64,000 nt of DNA from Gemmatimonadota bacterium (GTDB taxonomy: Bacteria; Gemmatimonadota; Gemmatimonadetes; Gemmatimonadales; GWC2-71-9): NCBI GenBank assembly GCA_016874005.1, contig VGVQ01000013.1, positions 1-64,000 on the forward strand, written 5' to 3'. The position numbers and the translations under genes are program-made. Each line of letters opens with the position of its first letter. Position 1 is the first letter of the stretch. Under the pieces are notes generated by a model. That model worked only from the letters and a program-made list of their open reading frames with translations. It made no database searches and was not told the origin of the DNA. Of this stretch, positions 46,882 through 55,623 are shown piece after piece.

Positions 46882-47842
46882 GGGTGTCGAGGAAGACCTT
46901 GGCCGCCCCGATCACGCCCGCGGTTCCCGGTAGCTCGCCCGGCACGATCCGACAGGCTTGTACCGCTGGCTTGAAGGCCCGTCGGTTGACCTCGCGCTTG
47001 AGCGGCGTGAAGAGCCGATCGCCCGCCTTGGTCACCCCGCCGCAGATGACCACCACCTCCGGATTGAGGATGTTGATCAGGTTCGCCACCCCGACGCCAA
47101 GGTACTTGGCGGTATCCTGCACCACCTCCAGGGCGAGCGGATCGCCGGCCGCGGCCGCGCCGTAGACGGTCTGCGCGGTGAGCTGCTGGAGGTCGCCGTG
47201 GACGATCATCGGGAGCGAGGATTCGGCCCCGGCCTGAAGCGCTTCGATGGTCCGCCGGGCGATCGCGGGCCCCGAGGCGTAGGCCTCGAGGCAGCCGTCG
47301 TTGCCGCAGCCGCACCGGCGGCCGTTGGTTTCGATCGTCATGTGGCCCACCTCGGCGGCGACATCCGAAGCACCGTGAAGCAGCCGCCCGTCGACCACGA
47401 TCCCGCCGCCGATGCCGGTTCCGAGGGTGAAGGTGACGGCGTGGCGGGCTCCTCGGGCCGCCCCGACCCACCACTCGCCGGCCATGGCACAGTTGGCGTC
47501 GTTGTCGAGGCTCGCCGGCAGCTCGAGCGCCTCGGCGATCCGGTCTCGCACCGGCATGTCGGTCCAGCCGAGGTTCGGGGTGAGAATCACCACGCCTCGC
47601 TTGGTGTCGAGAGGGCCGGGCGATCCGATTCCGACCCCGATCACCCGCCCGGACGGGAGGGCGGCCTGGGTCTCGGCGATCGTCGACCGAGCCATCCCGA
47701 GAATCCGCTCGATGACGTGGTTGGCTCCGTGGACGGCCCCGGTGGGCTCGGAGTGAAGCCCGATTACGGACTGGCCGTCGCGGCTCACCGCGCCGACCAC
47801 CAGGTTGGTGCCGCCGATGTCGATTCCGAGGACGTAGTCCAT
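46874..47842 (-). CDS. ROK-family sugar kinase (glucokinase-like)
   Basis: 322 residues. ATP-binding DIGGTNLVVGAV at the N-terminus, the catalytic Asp in LDNDANCAMAGEWW, TLGTGIGGGIVVDG, and the zinc motif GHMTIETNGRRCGCGNDGC with following LEAYASG (the usual GHxxxxxxxxxCxCGxxGCxE). No N-terminal helix-turn-helix, so it is a kinase and not a ROK repressor. ATG 47842 lies 2 bp after the glycosyltransferase stop. Probably glucokinase. Confidence 0.92.
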   Translation of the reverse strand: MDYVLGIDIGGTNLVVGAVSRDGQSVIGLHSEPTGAVHGANHVIERILGMARSTIAETQAALPSGRVIGVGIGSPGPLDTKRGVVILTPNLGWTDMPVRDRIAEALELPASLDNDANCAMAGEWWVGAARGARHAVTFTLGTGIGGGIVVDGRLLHGASDVAAEVGHMTIETNGRRCGCGNDGCLEAYASGPAIARRTIEALQAGAESSLPMIVHGDLQQLTAQTVYGAAAAGDPLALEVVQDTAKYLGVGVANLINILNPEVVVICGGVTKAGDRLFTPLKREVNRRAFKPAVQACRIVPGELPGTAGVIGAAKVFLDTHA

Positions 47843-47844
47843 GC

Positions 47845-48867
47845 TCACCGCAGCAGTTGGTGAATGGCGTCGCGCACCGCCGCCGCAGGAATCTCGCGCA
47901 TGCAGCGGTGATGGCCAAGCGGGCACCGAGCGGGGCCGTGGCTGGAGCAGGGGCGACAGGCGAGGTCGCTGCGTTCGACGATCGCCGCCGCCGGCGCCCG
48001 AGGACCAAAGCCAAACGCCGGGACCGTCGGCCCGAAGATCGCCACGGTGGGAGTCCCGGTGGCGCTGGCCAGGTGGAGCGGAGCGGAGTCGTTGGTCACC
48101 ACCACACCAGCGCGTTCCAACACCGCGGCCGATACTCGCAGGGGCAGCTGTCCCACCGCGTTGACGACCCGGTCGGGGGCGGCGTCGACGATCGGATGAG
48201 CCAGCGCGGCGTCTTCGGGGCCACCCATCACCACCACCTTGCCCTTGAGAATCCGGACCAGTTCGGGGAAACCCGGCCACCGCTTGGTGGCCCAAACCGA
48301 TCCCGGAGCGAGCGCCACGAACCCATCGCCGAGGCCGTGGCTGGCGAGCCAGGCGTAGGCTTGGGCCCGGTCGTCGTCGGTGATCTGGAGGTGGATGGGT
48401 GCCGGGTCGGCAACCGGTCCTGCCAGCGACAGCAGCCGCTCGGCTTCATGCGGCGCCGTCGGCCTGGCGATCCGTTTGGTGTAGAATGCCCGGCTGGGGG
48501 CGTCGGCGAAGCCGATCCGCTCCGGAATCCCGGCCCACCAAATCAGCAGGGCGCTTCGGGCTGACCGATGCGGCAGATAAGCCCTGGCGTAGCGACGGCC
48601 CGCCAGCCGCCGCGCCAGCCGGCGCCACGCCGCGAATCCGCTCTCCTTCCCCCGTTTGTCGTACCCTATGACGTCGCGCACGGACGGCAGCGTTTCGAGC
48701 AGCGGTTCGGCGGCCGGCCGAACCAAGACGTCGACCGGTCCGTGGAGCCGGGCCAAGGCGGCCAGCAGTGGGGTCGTGAGAATCGCGTCGCCAAGAAAGG
48801 CGGTTTGCACCACCAGGGTACCGCCCGGGGTGAGCGCTGGCGGCGTGAAGGCGCCCTCGTCCGTCAA
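47845..48867 (-). CDS. waaF: Glycosyltransferase family 9, LPS heptosyltransferase II-like
   Basis: 340 residues. It has the GT9 layout: N-terminal [22 protein letters not shown] (usual R-x-LGD-x-x-x-T-P), [24 protein letters not shown], then [48 protein letters not shown] and [21 protein letters not shown] before HHRCM. It adds ADP-heptose to the LPS inner core at the cytoplasmic face of the inner membrane, which implies a diderm cell. It overlaps lepA by ATGA. Confidence 0.9.
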   Translation of the reverse strand: MTDEGAFTPPALTPGGTLVVQTAFLGDAILTTPLLAALARLHGPVDVLVRPAAEPLLETLPSVRDVIGYDKRGKESGFAAWRRLARRLAGRRYARAYLPHRSARSALLIWWAGIPERIGFADAPSRAFYTKRIARPTAPHEAERLLSLAGPVADPAPIHLQITDDDRAQAYAWLASHGLGDGFVALAPGSVWATKRWPGFPELVRILKGKVVVMGGPEDAALAHPIVDAAPDRVVNAVGQLPLRVSAAVLERAGVVVTNDSAPLHLASATGTPTVAIFGPTVPAFGFGPRAPAAAIVERSDLACRPCSSHGPARCPLGHHRCMREIPAAAVRDAIHQLLR

Positions 48868-50669
48868 TCGCTATCCACCTGCAGCACGGCGAGAAATGCC
48901 TCTTGCGGTATCTCCACCGAGCCAACCTGCTTCATCCGCTTCTTGCCTTCCTTTTGCTTCTCCAGGAGCTTGCGTTTGCGGGTGATGTCGCCACCGTAGC
49001 ACTTGGCGAGGACGTCCTTCCGAAGCGCCGAGACGGTCTCGCGGGCGATGACCTTGGAGCCGATCGCGGCCTGGATCGCCACCGCGAAGAGCTGCCGGGG
49101 GATCAGCTCCTTCAGCTTCTCGGCGATCTTGCGACCCCACTCGTAGGCCTTGTCTTCGTGGATGATCACGCTGAAAGCATCGATCTGCTCGCCGTTGATC
49201 AACATGTCGAGCCGGACCAGGTCGGAGGGCCGATAGCCCGCCATCTCGTAGTCGAGCGAGGCGTATCCTCTCGAAAGGCTCTTGAGCCGGTCGTAGAAGT
49301 CGAGGACGATCTCGCCCAGCGGGAAGTCGAACTGAAACTCGACTCGGCTCGGGTCGATGTAGTGCATCCCGTGATAGACGCCTCGCCGATCCTGGCCCAA
49401 CTTCATGATCGGGCCGATGTAGTCGGCGGGCGAGACGATCCGAGCTTTGACGAAGGGTTCCTCGATCCGGTCCCGATTGGCGGCTTCGGGCAGGGTGGAC
49501 GGGTTTTCCACCAGCACCATGGTGCCGTCGGTCAGGTAGACTCGATACTCCACCGTCGGCACGGTGGTGATCAGGGCGAGATCGAACTCCCGCTCCAGCC
49601 GCTCCTGGACGATCTCCATATGAAGGAGCCCGAGGAAACCGCACCGAAACCCGAATCCCAGGGCCTGCGACGACTCGGGCTCGTAACCGAGACTCGCGTC
49701 GTTGATCTGGAGCCGTTCGAGGGCATCCCGAAGATCTTCGTACTGTTCGGTGGTGGTCGGGTAGATCCCGGCGAAGACCATCGACTTGACGTCGCGGTAT
49801 CCGGGGAGGAGTTCGCCGGCTGGCCGATCGGCATCGAGAATGGTGTCTCCCACCCGGGCGTCGCGGACCCCGCGGACGCTGGCGACGACATAACCGACTT
49901 CGCCCGCTTCGAGTCGCTCGGCGGCGTGCTGGCCCAGGGCGGGGAACCCGACCTCGTCGACCTCGTAGACGTCCTGGGGGTGGGACCCGAACTGAATCCG
50001 GGTGCCCCGTTCGATCACGCCGTCGACGACCCGAATCGTCGGGACCGCCCCACGGTAGCGGTCGTAGTAGGAGTCGAACACCAGGGCCCGCAGCGGCGCG
50101 TCGGGTTTACCGGTTGGCACCGGGCATCGGGCGACGATGGCCTCGAGCAGGTCGGGCACCCCGATCCCCTCTTTGGCCGACACCCGGAGAATCTCCCCGG
50201 GCAGCACCCCGATCAGATCCGAGAGCTCGGCGGCTCGACGGTCGGGCTCGGCGCCGGGCAGGTCGATCTTGTTGAGTACCGGGATGATCTCGAGGCCCGC
50301 TTCCATCGCGAGAAAGAGGTTCGAGAGGGTCTGCGCTTGGACCCCTTGCGAGGCGTCCACCACCAGGATCGCGCCCTCGCAGGCCGCGAGCGAGCGAGAC
50401 ACTTCGTAGGTGAAGTCGACGTGCCCGGGGGTGTCGATCAGGTTGAGTTCGTAGTCCTCGCCGTCGCGGGCCCGATAAGTCATCCGGCAGGCGTTGAGTT
50501 TGATGGTGATGCCACGCTCGCGCTCCAGGTCCATGGTGTCGAGGACCTGTTCGCGCATTTGCCGCTTATCGAGAGTGCCGGTGGTTTCGATCAGCCGGTC
50601 GGCGAGGGTCGATTTGCCGTGGTCGATGTGCGCGACGATGCAAAAATTGCGAATCCTGGACTGCTTCAT
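48864..50669 (-). CDS. lepA: Elongation factor 4 (LepA)
   Basis: 601 residues, full length. GTPase domain with P-loop [14 protein letters not shown], switch [27 protein letters not shown] and NKIDLPGA. The LepA-specific C-terminal region includes GHIPTTTEQ-type [13 protein letters not shown] and the end [22 protein letters not shown], which binds the ribosome A site. ATG 50669 ([14 protein letters not shown]) is preferred. A TATATT box ends 8 nt upstream with no Shine-Dalgarno, so the message is probably leaderless. It heads the long minus-strand train. Confidence 0.98.
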   Translation of the reverse strand: MKQSRIRNFCIVAHIDHGKSTLADRLIETTGTLDKRQMREQVLDTMDLERERGITIKLNACRMTYRARDGEDYELNLIDTPGHVDFTYEVSRSLAACEGAILVVDASQGVQAQTLSNLFLAMEAGLEIIPVLNKIDLPGAEPDRRAAELSDLIGVLPGEILRVSAKEGIGVPDLLEAIVARCPVPTGKPDAPLRALVFDSYYDRYRGAVPTIRVVDGVIERGTRIQFGSHPQDVYEVDEVGFPALGQHAAERLEAGEVGYVVASVRGVRDARVGDTILDADRPAGELLPGYRDVKSMVFAGIYPTTTEQYEDLRDALERLQINDASLGYEPESSQALGFGFRCGFLGLLHMEIVQERLEREFDLALITTVPTVEYRVYLTDGTMVLVENPSTLPEAANRDRIEEPFVKARIVSPADYIGPIMKLGQDRRGVYHGMHYIDPSRVEFQFDFPLGEIVLDFYDRLKSLSRGYASLDYEMAGYRPSDLVRLDMLINGEQIDAFSVIIHEDKAYEWGRKIAEKLKELIPRQLFAVAIQAAIGSKVIARETVSALRKDVLAKCYGGDITRKRKLLEKQKEGKKRMKQVGSVEIPQEAFLAVLQVDSD

Positions 50670-50677
50670 GGGGACCA

Positions 50678-50683
50678 ATATAG
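50678..50683 (-). promoter_or_regulatory. Likely -10 element of leaderless lepA
   Basis: TATATT on the minus strand (50683-50678) lies 8 nt before the lepA ATG, in a GC-rich context where such a sequence stands out. No good -35 box is visible at 17-18 bp. Confidence 0.45.
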
Positions 50684-50843
50684 TCGCCCGAAGCTGCCGT
50701 TCCGCGCGGGTGACGGCGGTGCCAATTCAGGCGCCGAAGCGCTAGACTTTCCCCAGGATGCACCGGTGACGCGCTGGCTCGTCGCCGCTTCGGCCATCGC
50801 CGTCTCGCTGGGCCAAGCCCACCCCTCTCACCGAGGAACCCAG

Positions 50844-51188
50844 GTGACCAATCCCAACGACCGCCGGATCGACTACCTCGAATTCGGCACCACCGACATC
50901 GCCGCCACCAAGCGCTTCTACCAACAGGTGTTCGGCTGGAAGTTCACCGACTATGGCCCTGGATACACCAGCTTCGAGGACGGCCGGCTCACCGGAGGCT
51001 TCAACGCCGAGTCGAAGCCCGGCGGCACGCCCCTGACCGTGCTCTACGCGGCCGACCTCGATCAAATGAAGGCCACGGTCGAGGCGGCAGGTGTCCGGAC
51101 CTTCAACGACCACACCTTCCCCGGCGGCAGGCGATTTCACTTCGTCGACCCGGGCGGCAACGAACTCGCGGTCTGGTCGGAACGCTAG
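50844..51188 (+). CDS. VOC (glyoxalase/bleomycin-resistance) family protein
   Basis: 114 residues. A two-repeat VOC fold: RIDYLEFGTTDIAATKRFYQQVFGWKF, then TVLYAADLDQMKATVEAAG and the C-terminal metal-side strand RRFHFVDPGGNELAVW. This small group is usually of unknown function. GTG 50844 is preferred because GAGGA (50833-50837) sits 6 bp upstream. A further upstream GTG at 50766 would add a signal-like RWLVAASAIAVSLGQA and remains possible. Confidence 0.82.
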   Translation: MTNPNDRRIDYLEFGTTDIAATKRFYQQVFGWKFTDYGPGYTSFEDGRLTGGFNAESKPGGTPLTVLYAADLDQMKATVEAAGVRTFNDHTFPGGRRFHFVDPGGNELAVWSER

Positions 51189-51222
51189 CTCGTCGCGGCC
51201 CCGACTAGATTTGGGGCCCACA

Positions 51223-52152
51223 ATGTCCGCCGCCAGCTCCGGCTTCACCAAGCACGATCTCGGGATGGTCGTGGTGTCCTTGTTTTGGGGCGCCAATTTC
51301 GCCGCCAACAAATACGGGGTGACGGTCATGCCCCCGTTCGCGTTCGCGGCGATTCGCTTTGCCATGGCGAGCGTGCTCCTCTGGCTCGTGGTCGTGGCGC
51401 TCCGGCCGGGCCGGCCGATCAGCCGAGGAGCGTTCTGGCGATTGGCCGGACTGGGCGTCATCGGCAACACCTTGTACCAGGTGTTCTTCATGCAGGGCTT
51501 GGTCTACACCTCGGCGATCAACGCTTCCTTGATCATGGCGGCGTTGCCCGCCGTGGTCGCCGTGCTGGGTCGGGTGTTGGGGGTGGAGCGGACCACTCGC
51601 CGGACCTGGTTGGGGATCGCGGTTGCCACCGCCGGCGTGGCGCTCGTCATCGCCGCCGAGGGCCTCCGGTTCACTGGCCAGACCACCACCGGCGACCTGC
51701 TCGTTCTCGGAGCGGTGTTCTGCTGGGCGTTGTTTACCGTCGGGGTTCGCTGGGTCGGTCGCGGTGAGGACCCGGTTCGGGTTACCGCACTGACGGTCGT
51801 GAGCGGGACTCCCGGCCTCATCCTGGTGGCGCTGCCGAGCCTGGGGCAGGTATCACCCACCTCGCTCTCGGTGGCGGCGTGGGCCACCATTCTCTACTCG
51901 GGCATCTGCGCCATCGTCATCGCCTACCTGATCTGGAGCTACGCGGTCCAAGGCATCGGCGGGAGTCGGGTGGCCGTGTACAACTGCGTCACCCCGGTCG
52001 TCGCGGTGATCGCCGCATGGATCCTGCTCGGTGAGCGGCCGGTGCCCTCGCAGGGGTTCGGGGCCCTGCTGGTCATCGCCGGGGTGCTGATCAGTCAGGG
52101 TGTCGGCCAACTGCCGGCCCGGCCGACCGCCGTCACGATCCCCGAGCCCTGA
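51223..52152 (+). CDS. EamA/DMT-superfamily transporter (first of a tandem pair)
   Basis: 309 residues, ten membrane segments in two EamA repeats. The first begins DLGMVVVSLFWGANFAANKY; the second ends VAVYNCVTPVVAVIAAWILLGERPVPSQ. Export of metabolites is expected, substrate unknown. TAGATT lies 11 nt before the ATG, again suggesting a very short leader. It is followed after 6 bp by a paralogue. Confidence 0.9.
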   Translation: MSAASSGFTKHDLGMVVVSLFWGANFAANKYGVTVMPPFAFAAIRFAMASVLLWLVVVALRPGRPISRGAFWRLAGLGVIGNTLYQVFFMQGLVYTSAINASLIMAALPAVVAVLGRVLGVERTTRRTWLGIAVATAGVALVIAAEGLRFTGQTTTGDLLVLGAVFCWALFTVGVRWVGRGEDPVRVTALTVVSGTPGLILVALPSLGQVSPTSLSVAAWATILYSGICAIVIAYLIWSYAVQGIGGSRVAVYNCVTPVVAVIAAWILLGERPVPSQGFGALLVIAGVLISQGVGQLPARPTAVTIPEP

Positions 52153-52158
52153 GCGGGC

Positions 52159-53052
52159 GTGCGCTCCTTTTCCAAGCACGACCTCAATCTGGTGTTGGTC
52201 TCCGTGATCTGGGGTGCCAACTACGGGATCACCAAGATGGCGCTCGGGCAGGTGACGCCGACGGTGTTCGCCGCCCTCCGCTTCCTGGTCAGCACCGGTC
52301 TCCTCTGGATCGTGGTGCTGGGCCTCAAGCAGCATGGGCCAATGCCCCGCCGGTCGATGGTGAAGTTGCTCGGCTGGGGTGTCGTCGGTCACACTCTGAA
52401 CCAGGTCTGCTTCCTCTGGGGCCTTCGGATGACGACGGCGACCAACAGCGCAGTGATCTTCGCCAACATGCCGCTCGCGGTCGCGATGCTCGGGATCGCG
52501 CTGGGGATCGAACGGCCGCGGCCTCGGGTCTGGGTCGGCATCGGGTTGGGTGTCGTCGGAGTGGCCATCGTCGTCGGGGCGAACGGGTTCCACTTCTCCC
52601 GCGAGACCCTGGCCGGGGACCTCCTCAACGTCGGCGCGCTGGCGTTCTGGGCCGTTTTCACGGTCGGCGTGCGCCAAACGGCGTTAGGCCACAACTCGGC
52701 GCAGGTCACCGCGCTGACCCATCTCGGGGGCACGCCAGGCCTGCTGGCCGCCGCGACGCCCGCGCTGGTCGGCGGGCCGCCGATCGCGAGCCTGGCGCCG
52801 GTCGTCTGGCTCGGGGTGCTGTATTCGTCGCTGTTGTCGAGCGTGGTTGCCGGGGTGCTGTGGACCCGGAGCCTCAAAGCGCTTGGCGGTAACCGCACCG
52901 CCCTCTACAACTGCGTGACCCCGGTCTTCGCCAGCCTCTTCGCCTGGGCCCTGTTGGGCGAGCGGCCGGTTCCGCTGCAGGCGGTTGGCGCCGCCCTCGT
53001 GGTGGCGGCGGTCCTGGTCAGTCGCGCTCCCGCCGAAGAGGTCGAGAGCTGA
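52159..53052 (+). CDS. EamA/DMT-superfamily transporter (second of a tandem pair)
   Basis: 297 residues, ten membrane segments. It begins FSKHDLNLVLVSVIWGANYG, close to the TKHDLGMVVVSLFWGANFA of the upstream gene, and shares the ALYNCVTPV and LLGERPVP segments, so the pair arose by duplication. The GTG start follows the first gene by 6 bp and may be reinitiated. Leu-Gly at 52684 uses TTA-GGC. The two may form a heteromer, as some small DMT pairs do, but each has a full ten-helix set. Confidence 0.9.
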   Translation: MRSFSKHDLNLVLVSVIWGANYGITKMALGQVTPTVFAALRFLVSTGLLWIVVLGLKQHGPMPRRSMVKLLGWGVVGHTLNQVCFLWGLRMTTATNSAVIFANMPLAVAMLGIALGIERPRPRVWVGIGLGVVGVAIVVGANGFHFSRETLAGDLLNVGALAFWAVFTVGVRQTALGHNSAQVTALTHLGGTPGLLAAATPALVGGPPIASLAPVVWLGVLYSSLLSSVVAGVLWTRSLKALGGNRTALYNCVTPVFASLFAWALLGERPVPLQAVGAALVVAAVLVSRAPAEEVES

Positions 53053-53055
53053 TCG

Positions 53056-54699
53056 TCACGGCGCTCGCGGAAACAACATCCGGCGGACCCGGCCGGAGCC
53101 CACCGTAATACCGGTGACACGCCCCTTCTTGTCTCGGACCGCCCTCACCACCGATCCAAAGGCAGCGGCGATCGTGTAGCTGTCCTGAATCACGCTGGTG
53201 AGCTTGGCCGGCTGGCTCTTCCGGCGGTGGAGCACGAGGCTATCCCCCGCCGCGACGATTTCCCAGGTCACCCCCAACTCGTCGCTGGCGTACTTGCCGG
53301 CCAGGGCCGCGCGGTCGGCGGCGGTCGGTGTCCACTCGGCCGCCCGCCGGTATCGGGTCGGCTCGCCATTGCCGGTCCGGATCAGCAGGGTGCTGTCGTC
53401 GTTGACCGTCAACGTCGCGGGGCCGACGCCGATCAGGAACGGCCGGCCGCCGCTCGACCGAAGCGGGGCCGATGGGCCGCCAAAGGCGCTCCGCCAGGAT
53501 GCCAGGCCGTTCTCGATGACCAGTCGACCCGCCGCCTCGAGGGAATCGCTCCAATAGAGGCCGGCCGCGCCGCCGATCTGGGCCGCGGCCACCTGCGCCG
53601 GTGGTTCCACGACCGGCTGGAGCTGGCCCCCGAGCATCGCGTCGGCGGTCTGTTCCGCGAGCCGGACCGGGTTGGCGGTGCCGGATGAATTGCAGAGGAC
53701 CGCCACTCCGGACCCGGTGGCCGGGAAGTTGAGCAGATGGCTCTGGTAGCCCGGATCGCCGCCGCTGTGGGAGACGGTCCGAGCACCTCGATAGCTCCCG
53801 ATCGTTACCCCGAGCGCGTAAGCCAGGGTGTCGCCGGAGGCGAGCACCGCGCGGGTGGTGAGATCCTCGATCGCCCCCCGCCCGCCAACCGTGCCGAGCG
53901 ACAACTGCCCGTGCCACTTGGCCAAGTCGGTCACGGTAGTGAAGAGGCTGGTCGCCCCGACGGTGGAGTAGTTCGGGACGGTCTCCTTCCAGCTCCCGTC
54001 GCGGAAGGTGTAACCGCGGGTTCGCCCTGGCACGATCTCGAGGTTGTCGTCGTGAAAGTGAGTCCGAGTCATTCCGAGCGGCCGAAAGAGCGCGGAGTCG
54101 GCAAACTGGCGGAGGCTCTGACCGGTCACCCGTTTGACGATCACGGCCGCGAGAGTGAAACCGGAATTGCTGTAGAGCCAGTCGGTGCCGGGCACGAAGT
54201 TGAGACCTCGTTGCCGAGGCACGATGTCCATGACGTCCTGCTCGGTGATCAGGTCGTCGCCCAGCCGCCAACCGGCCGTGATGAGCAGGTTCCACTGGTC
54301 ACGGACTCCACCGGTATGGTTGAGGAGCTGCCGGATCGTGATCCGGTGGCCATAGTCCGGCATCTCGGGGAGGTACCGGCGGATGTCGTCGTCGAGCGAG
54401 AGCTTGCCCGCCCGGGCCAGCAGGACCAGCGACATCGCGGTGAATTGCTTCGAGACGGAGGCCACGTGGAACACCGAGTTCGGACCGACCGCGAGTCCCT
54501 GGGCGACGTCGGCCATGCCATACCCCTTGGCGAGAACGACGCGGCCTTGGTCGACCACGCTCACGGCGCACCCCGGCCGGGCGGTGCCCTGTTGCCCCGC
54601 GAAGATCGAGTCGACGGCTCGGGTCGACGGTGCTTGGGCAACCAAGGGCAGCGGCAACGCCGCGAGAGCCAACGCCAACGCCAAGGCAAACGCGCGCAC
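53056..54699 (-). CDS. Secreted class C beta-lactamase-related serine hydrolase
   Basis: 547 residues. Signal peptide FALALALALAALPLPLVAQA. Active-site motifs are SVSK in VASVSKQFTAM, YSN in WLYSNSGF and HSGG in TVSHSGGDPGY. A C-terminal beta-rich domain (about 370-547) follows, as in many D-aminopeptidase-like enzymes. Substrate unknown. It converges with the second EamA gene with 3 bp between. Confidence 0.9.
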   Translation of the reverse strand: MRAFALALALALAALPLPLVAQAPSTRAVDSIFAGQQGTARPGCAVSVVDQGRVVLAKGYGMADVAQGLAVGPNSVFHVASVSKQFTAMSLVLLARAGKLSLDDDIRRYLPEMPDYGHRITIRQLLNHTGGVRDQWNLLITAGWRLGDDLITEQDVMDIVPRQRGLNFVPGTDWLYSNSGFTLAAVIVKRVTGQSLRQFADSALFRPLGMTRTHFHDDNLEIVPGRTRGYTFRDGSWKETVPNYSTVGATSLFTTVTDLAKWHGQLSLGTVGGRGAIEDLTTRAVLASGDTLAYALGVTIGSYRGARTVSHSGGDPGYQSHLLNFPATGSGVAVLCNSSGTANPVRLAEQTADAMLGGQLQPVVEPPAQVAAAQIGGAAGLYWSDSLEAAGRLVIENGLASWRSAFGGPSAPLRSSGGRPFLIGVGPATLTVNDDSTLLIRTGNGEPTRYRRAAEWTPTAADRAALAGKYASDELGVTWEIVAAGDSLVLHRRKSQPAKLTSVIQDSYTIAAAFGSVVRAVRDKKGRVTGITVGSGRVRRMLFPRAP

Positions 54700-54949
54700 G
54701 GGAGGTACCTCGTTTGAGGGATGGAGTCGATCGGCTCAGAGTATCGCCCCGGCCGCCGGCCGTCAACGCGCCCCTCGCCCGGGAACCGTCTCACGGATAC
54801 CTTCCGATCCCGGAACCTTCGAACCACTCTGGCAACCGGGATCGCCCCATGTCACCATCAGCGTTGTCCCCTGGCGTCGGGTCCGGGTCGGACCGCGGCC
54901 CGAGCCGCTCGGCCGCCGGCCGGCTGGCGTCTATCGTTAGGCGGGGTCG

Positions 54950-55264
54950 GTGATAGAGGCGCTCCAGGTGGTCACCACGGTCGACGACCGCGAGCGGGCC
55001 CGGGTCATCGCCAATCGGCTGGTCGAGGACCGATTGGCGGCTTGCGTCCAAGTCGTCGGGCCGATCGAGAGCGTCTATCGTTGGGAGGGCCGGGTCGAGA
55101 CCGCGGCCGAGTGGCTCTGCCTGATCAAGACCACCACCGACCGCTATGACGACCTCGAGCGCGCCATTCGTGCCATCCACCCGTACCACGAGCCGGAGAT
55201 CTTGGCTTTCCCGGTGATCCGGGGGAGCCCGGGGTACCTCGCCTGGCTCGAGGCGGCCTGTTAG
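54950..55264 (+). CDS. cutA: Divalent-cation tolerance protein CutA
   Basis: 104 residues, the usual size. The trimeric PII-like fold is seen in TTVDDRERARVIANRLVEDRLAACVQVVGPIESVYRWEGRV, TAAEWLCLIKTT and YHEPEILAFPV. The role is unsettled; the name comes from copper-tolerance work. The GTG start is preceded by CGTTAGGC (54935-54942). The stop TAG shares the bases TTAG (55261-55264) with the TAA of the convergent AhpD-like gene. Confidence 0.95.
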   Translation: MIEALQVVTTVDDRERARVIANRLVEDRLAACVQVVGPIESVYRWEGRVETAAEWLCLIKTTTDRYDDLERAIRAIHPYHEPEILAFPVIRGSPGYLAWLEAAC

Positions 55265-55623
55265 GGCGTCGCTCGGCTTCTCACCTCTTCCAGGCGAGCG
55301 ACCGCCCGCCGCAGATGGGGAATCACGATCGAGCCGCCTACCACGAGCCCGATCGAAAACACCTCGTGGATCTCGGCGTCGGTCGCGCCGACCTCGGCGC
55401 ACTTGATCACGTGGTAGCTGATGCAGTCGTCGCACCGGAGCACCAGCGAGGCGACGAGGCCGAGCATCTCTTTGGTCTTGACATCGAGCGCCCCCGGCTC
55501 ATAGGCCCGGGTATCGAGGTTGAAGAACCGGTTGGTGGTCAGGTTCCCGGCGGCGAAGATCTTCTCGTTCATCGCCGCCCGGAATGCGTTGAACCCGTCC
55601 AGGCTCTGGTGATCGTGGCTCAT
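55261..55623 (-). CDS. Carboxymuconolactone decarboxylase/AhpD-like protein
   Basis: 120 residues. The CMD/AhpD helical core has the redox motif LRCDDCISYHVIKCAEVGAT, with the CxxC and the following His of AhpD-type alkylhydroperoxidases. It probably carries out thiol-disulfide or peroxide chemistry in the cytosol. ATG 55623 overlaps the M28 peptidase stop by ATGA. Confidence 0.88.
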   Translation of the reverse strand: MSHDHQSLDGFNAFRAAMNEKIFAAGNLTTNRFFNLDTRAYEPGALDVKTKEMLGLVASLVLRCDDCISYHVIKCAEVGATDAEIHEVFSIGLVVGGSIVIPHLRRAVARLEEVRSRATP

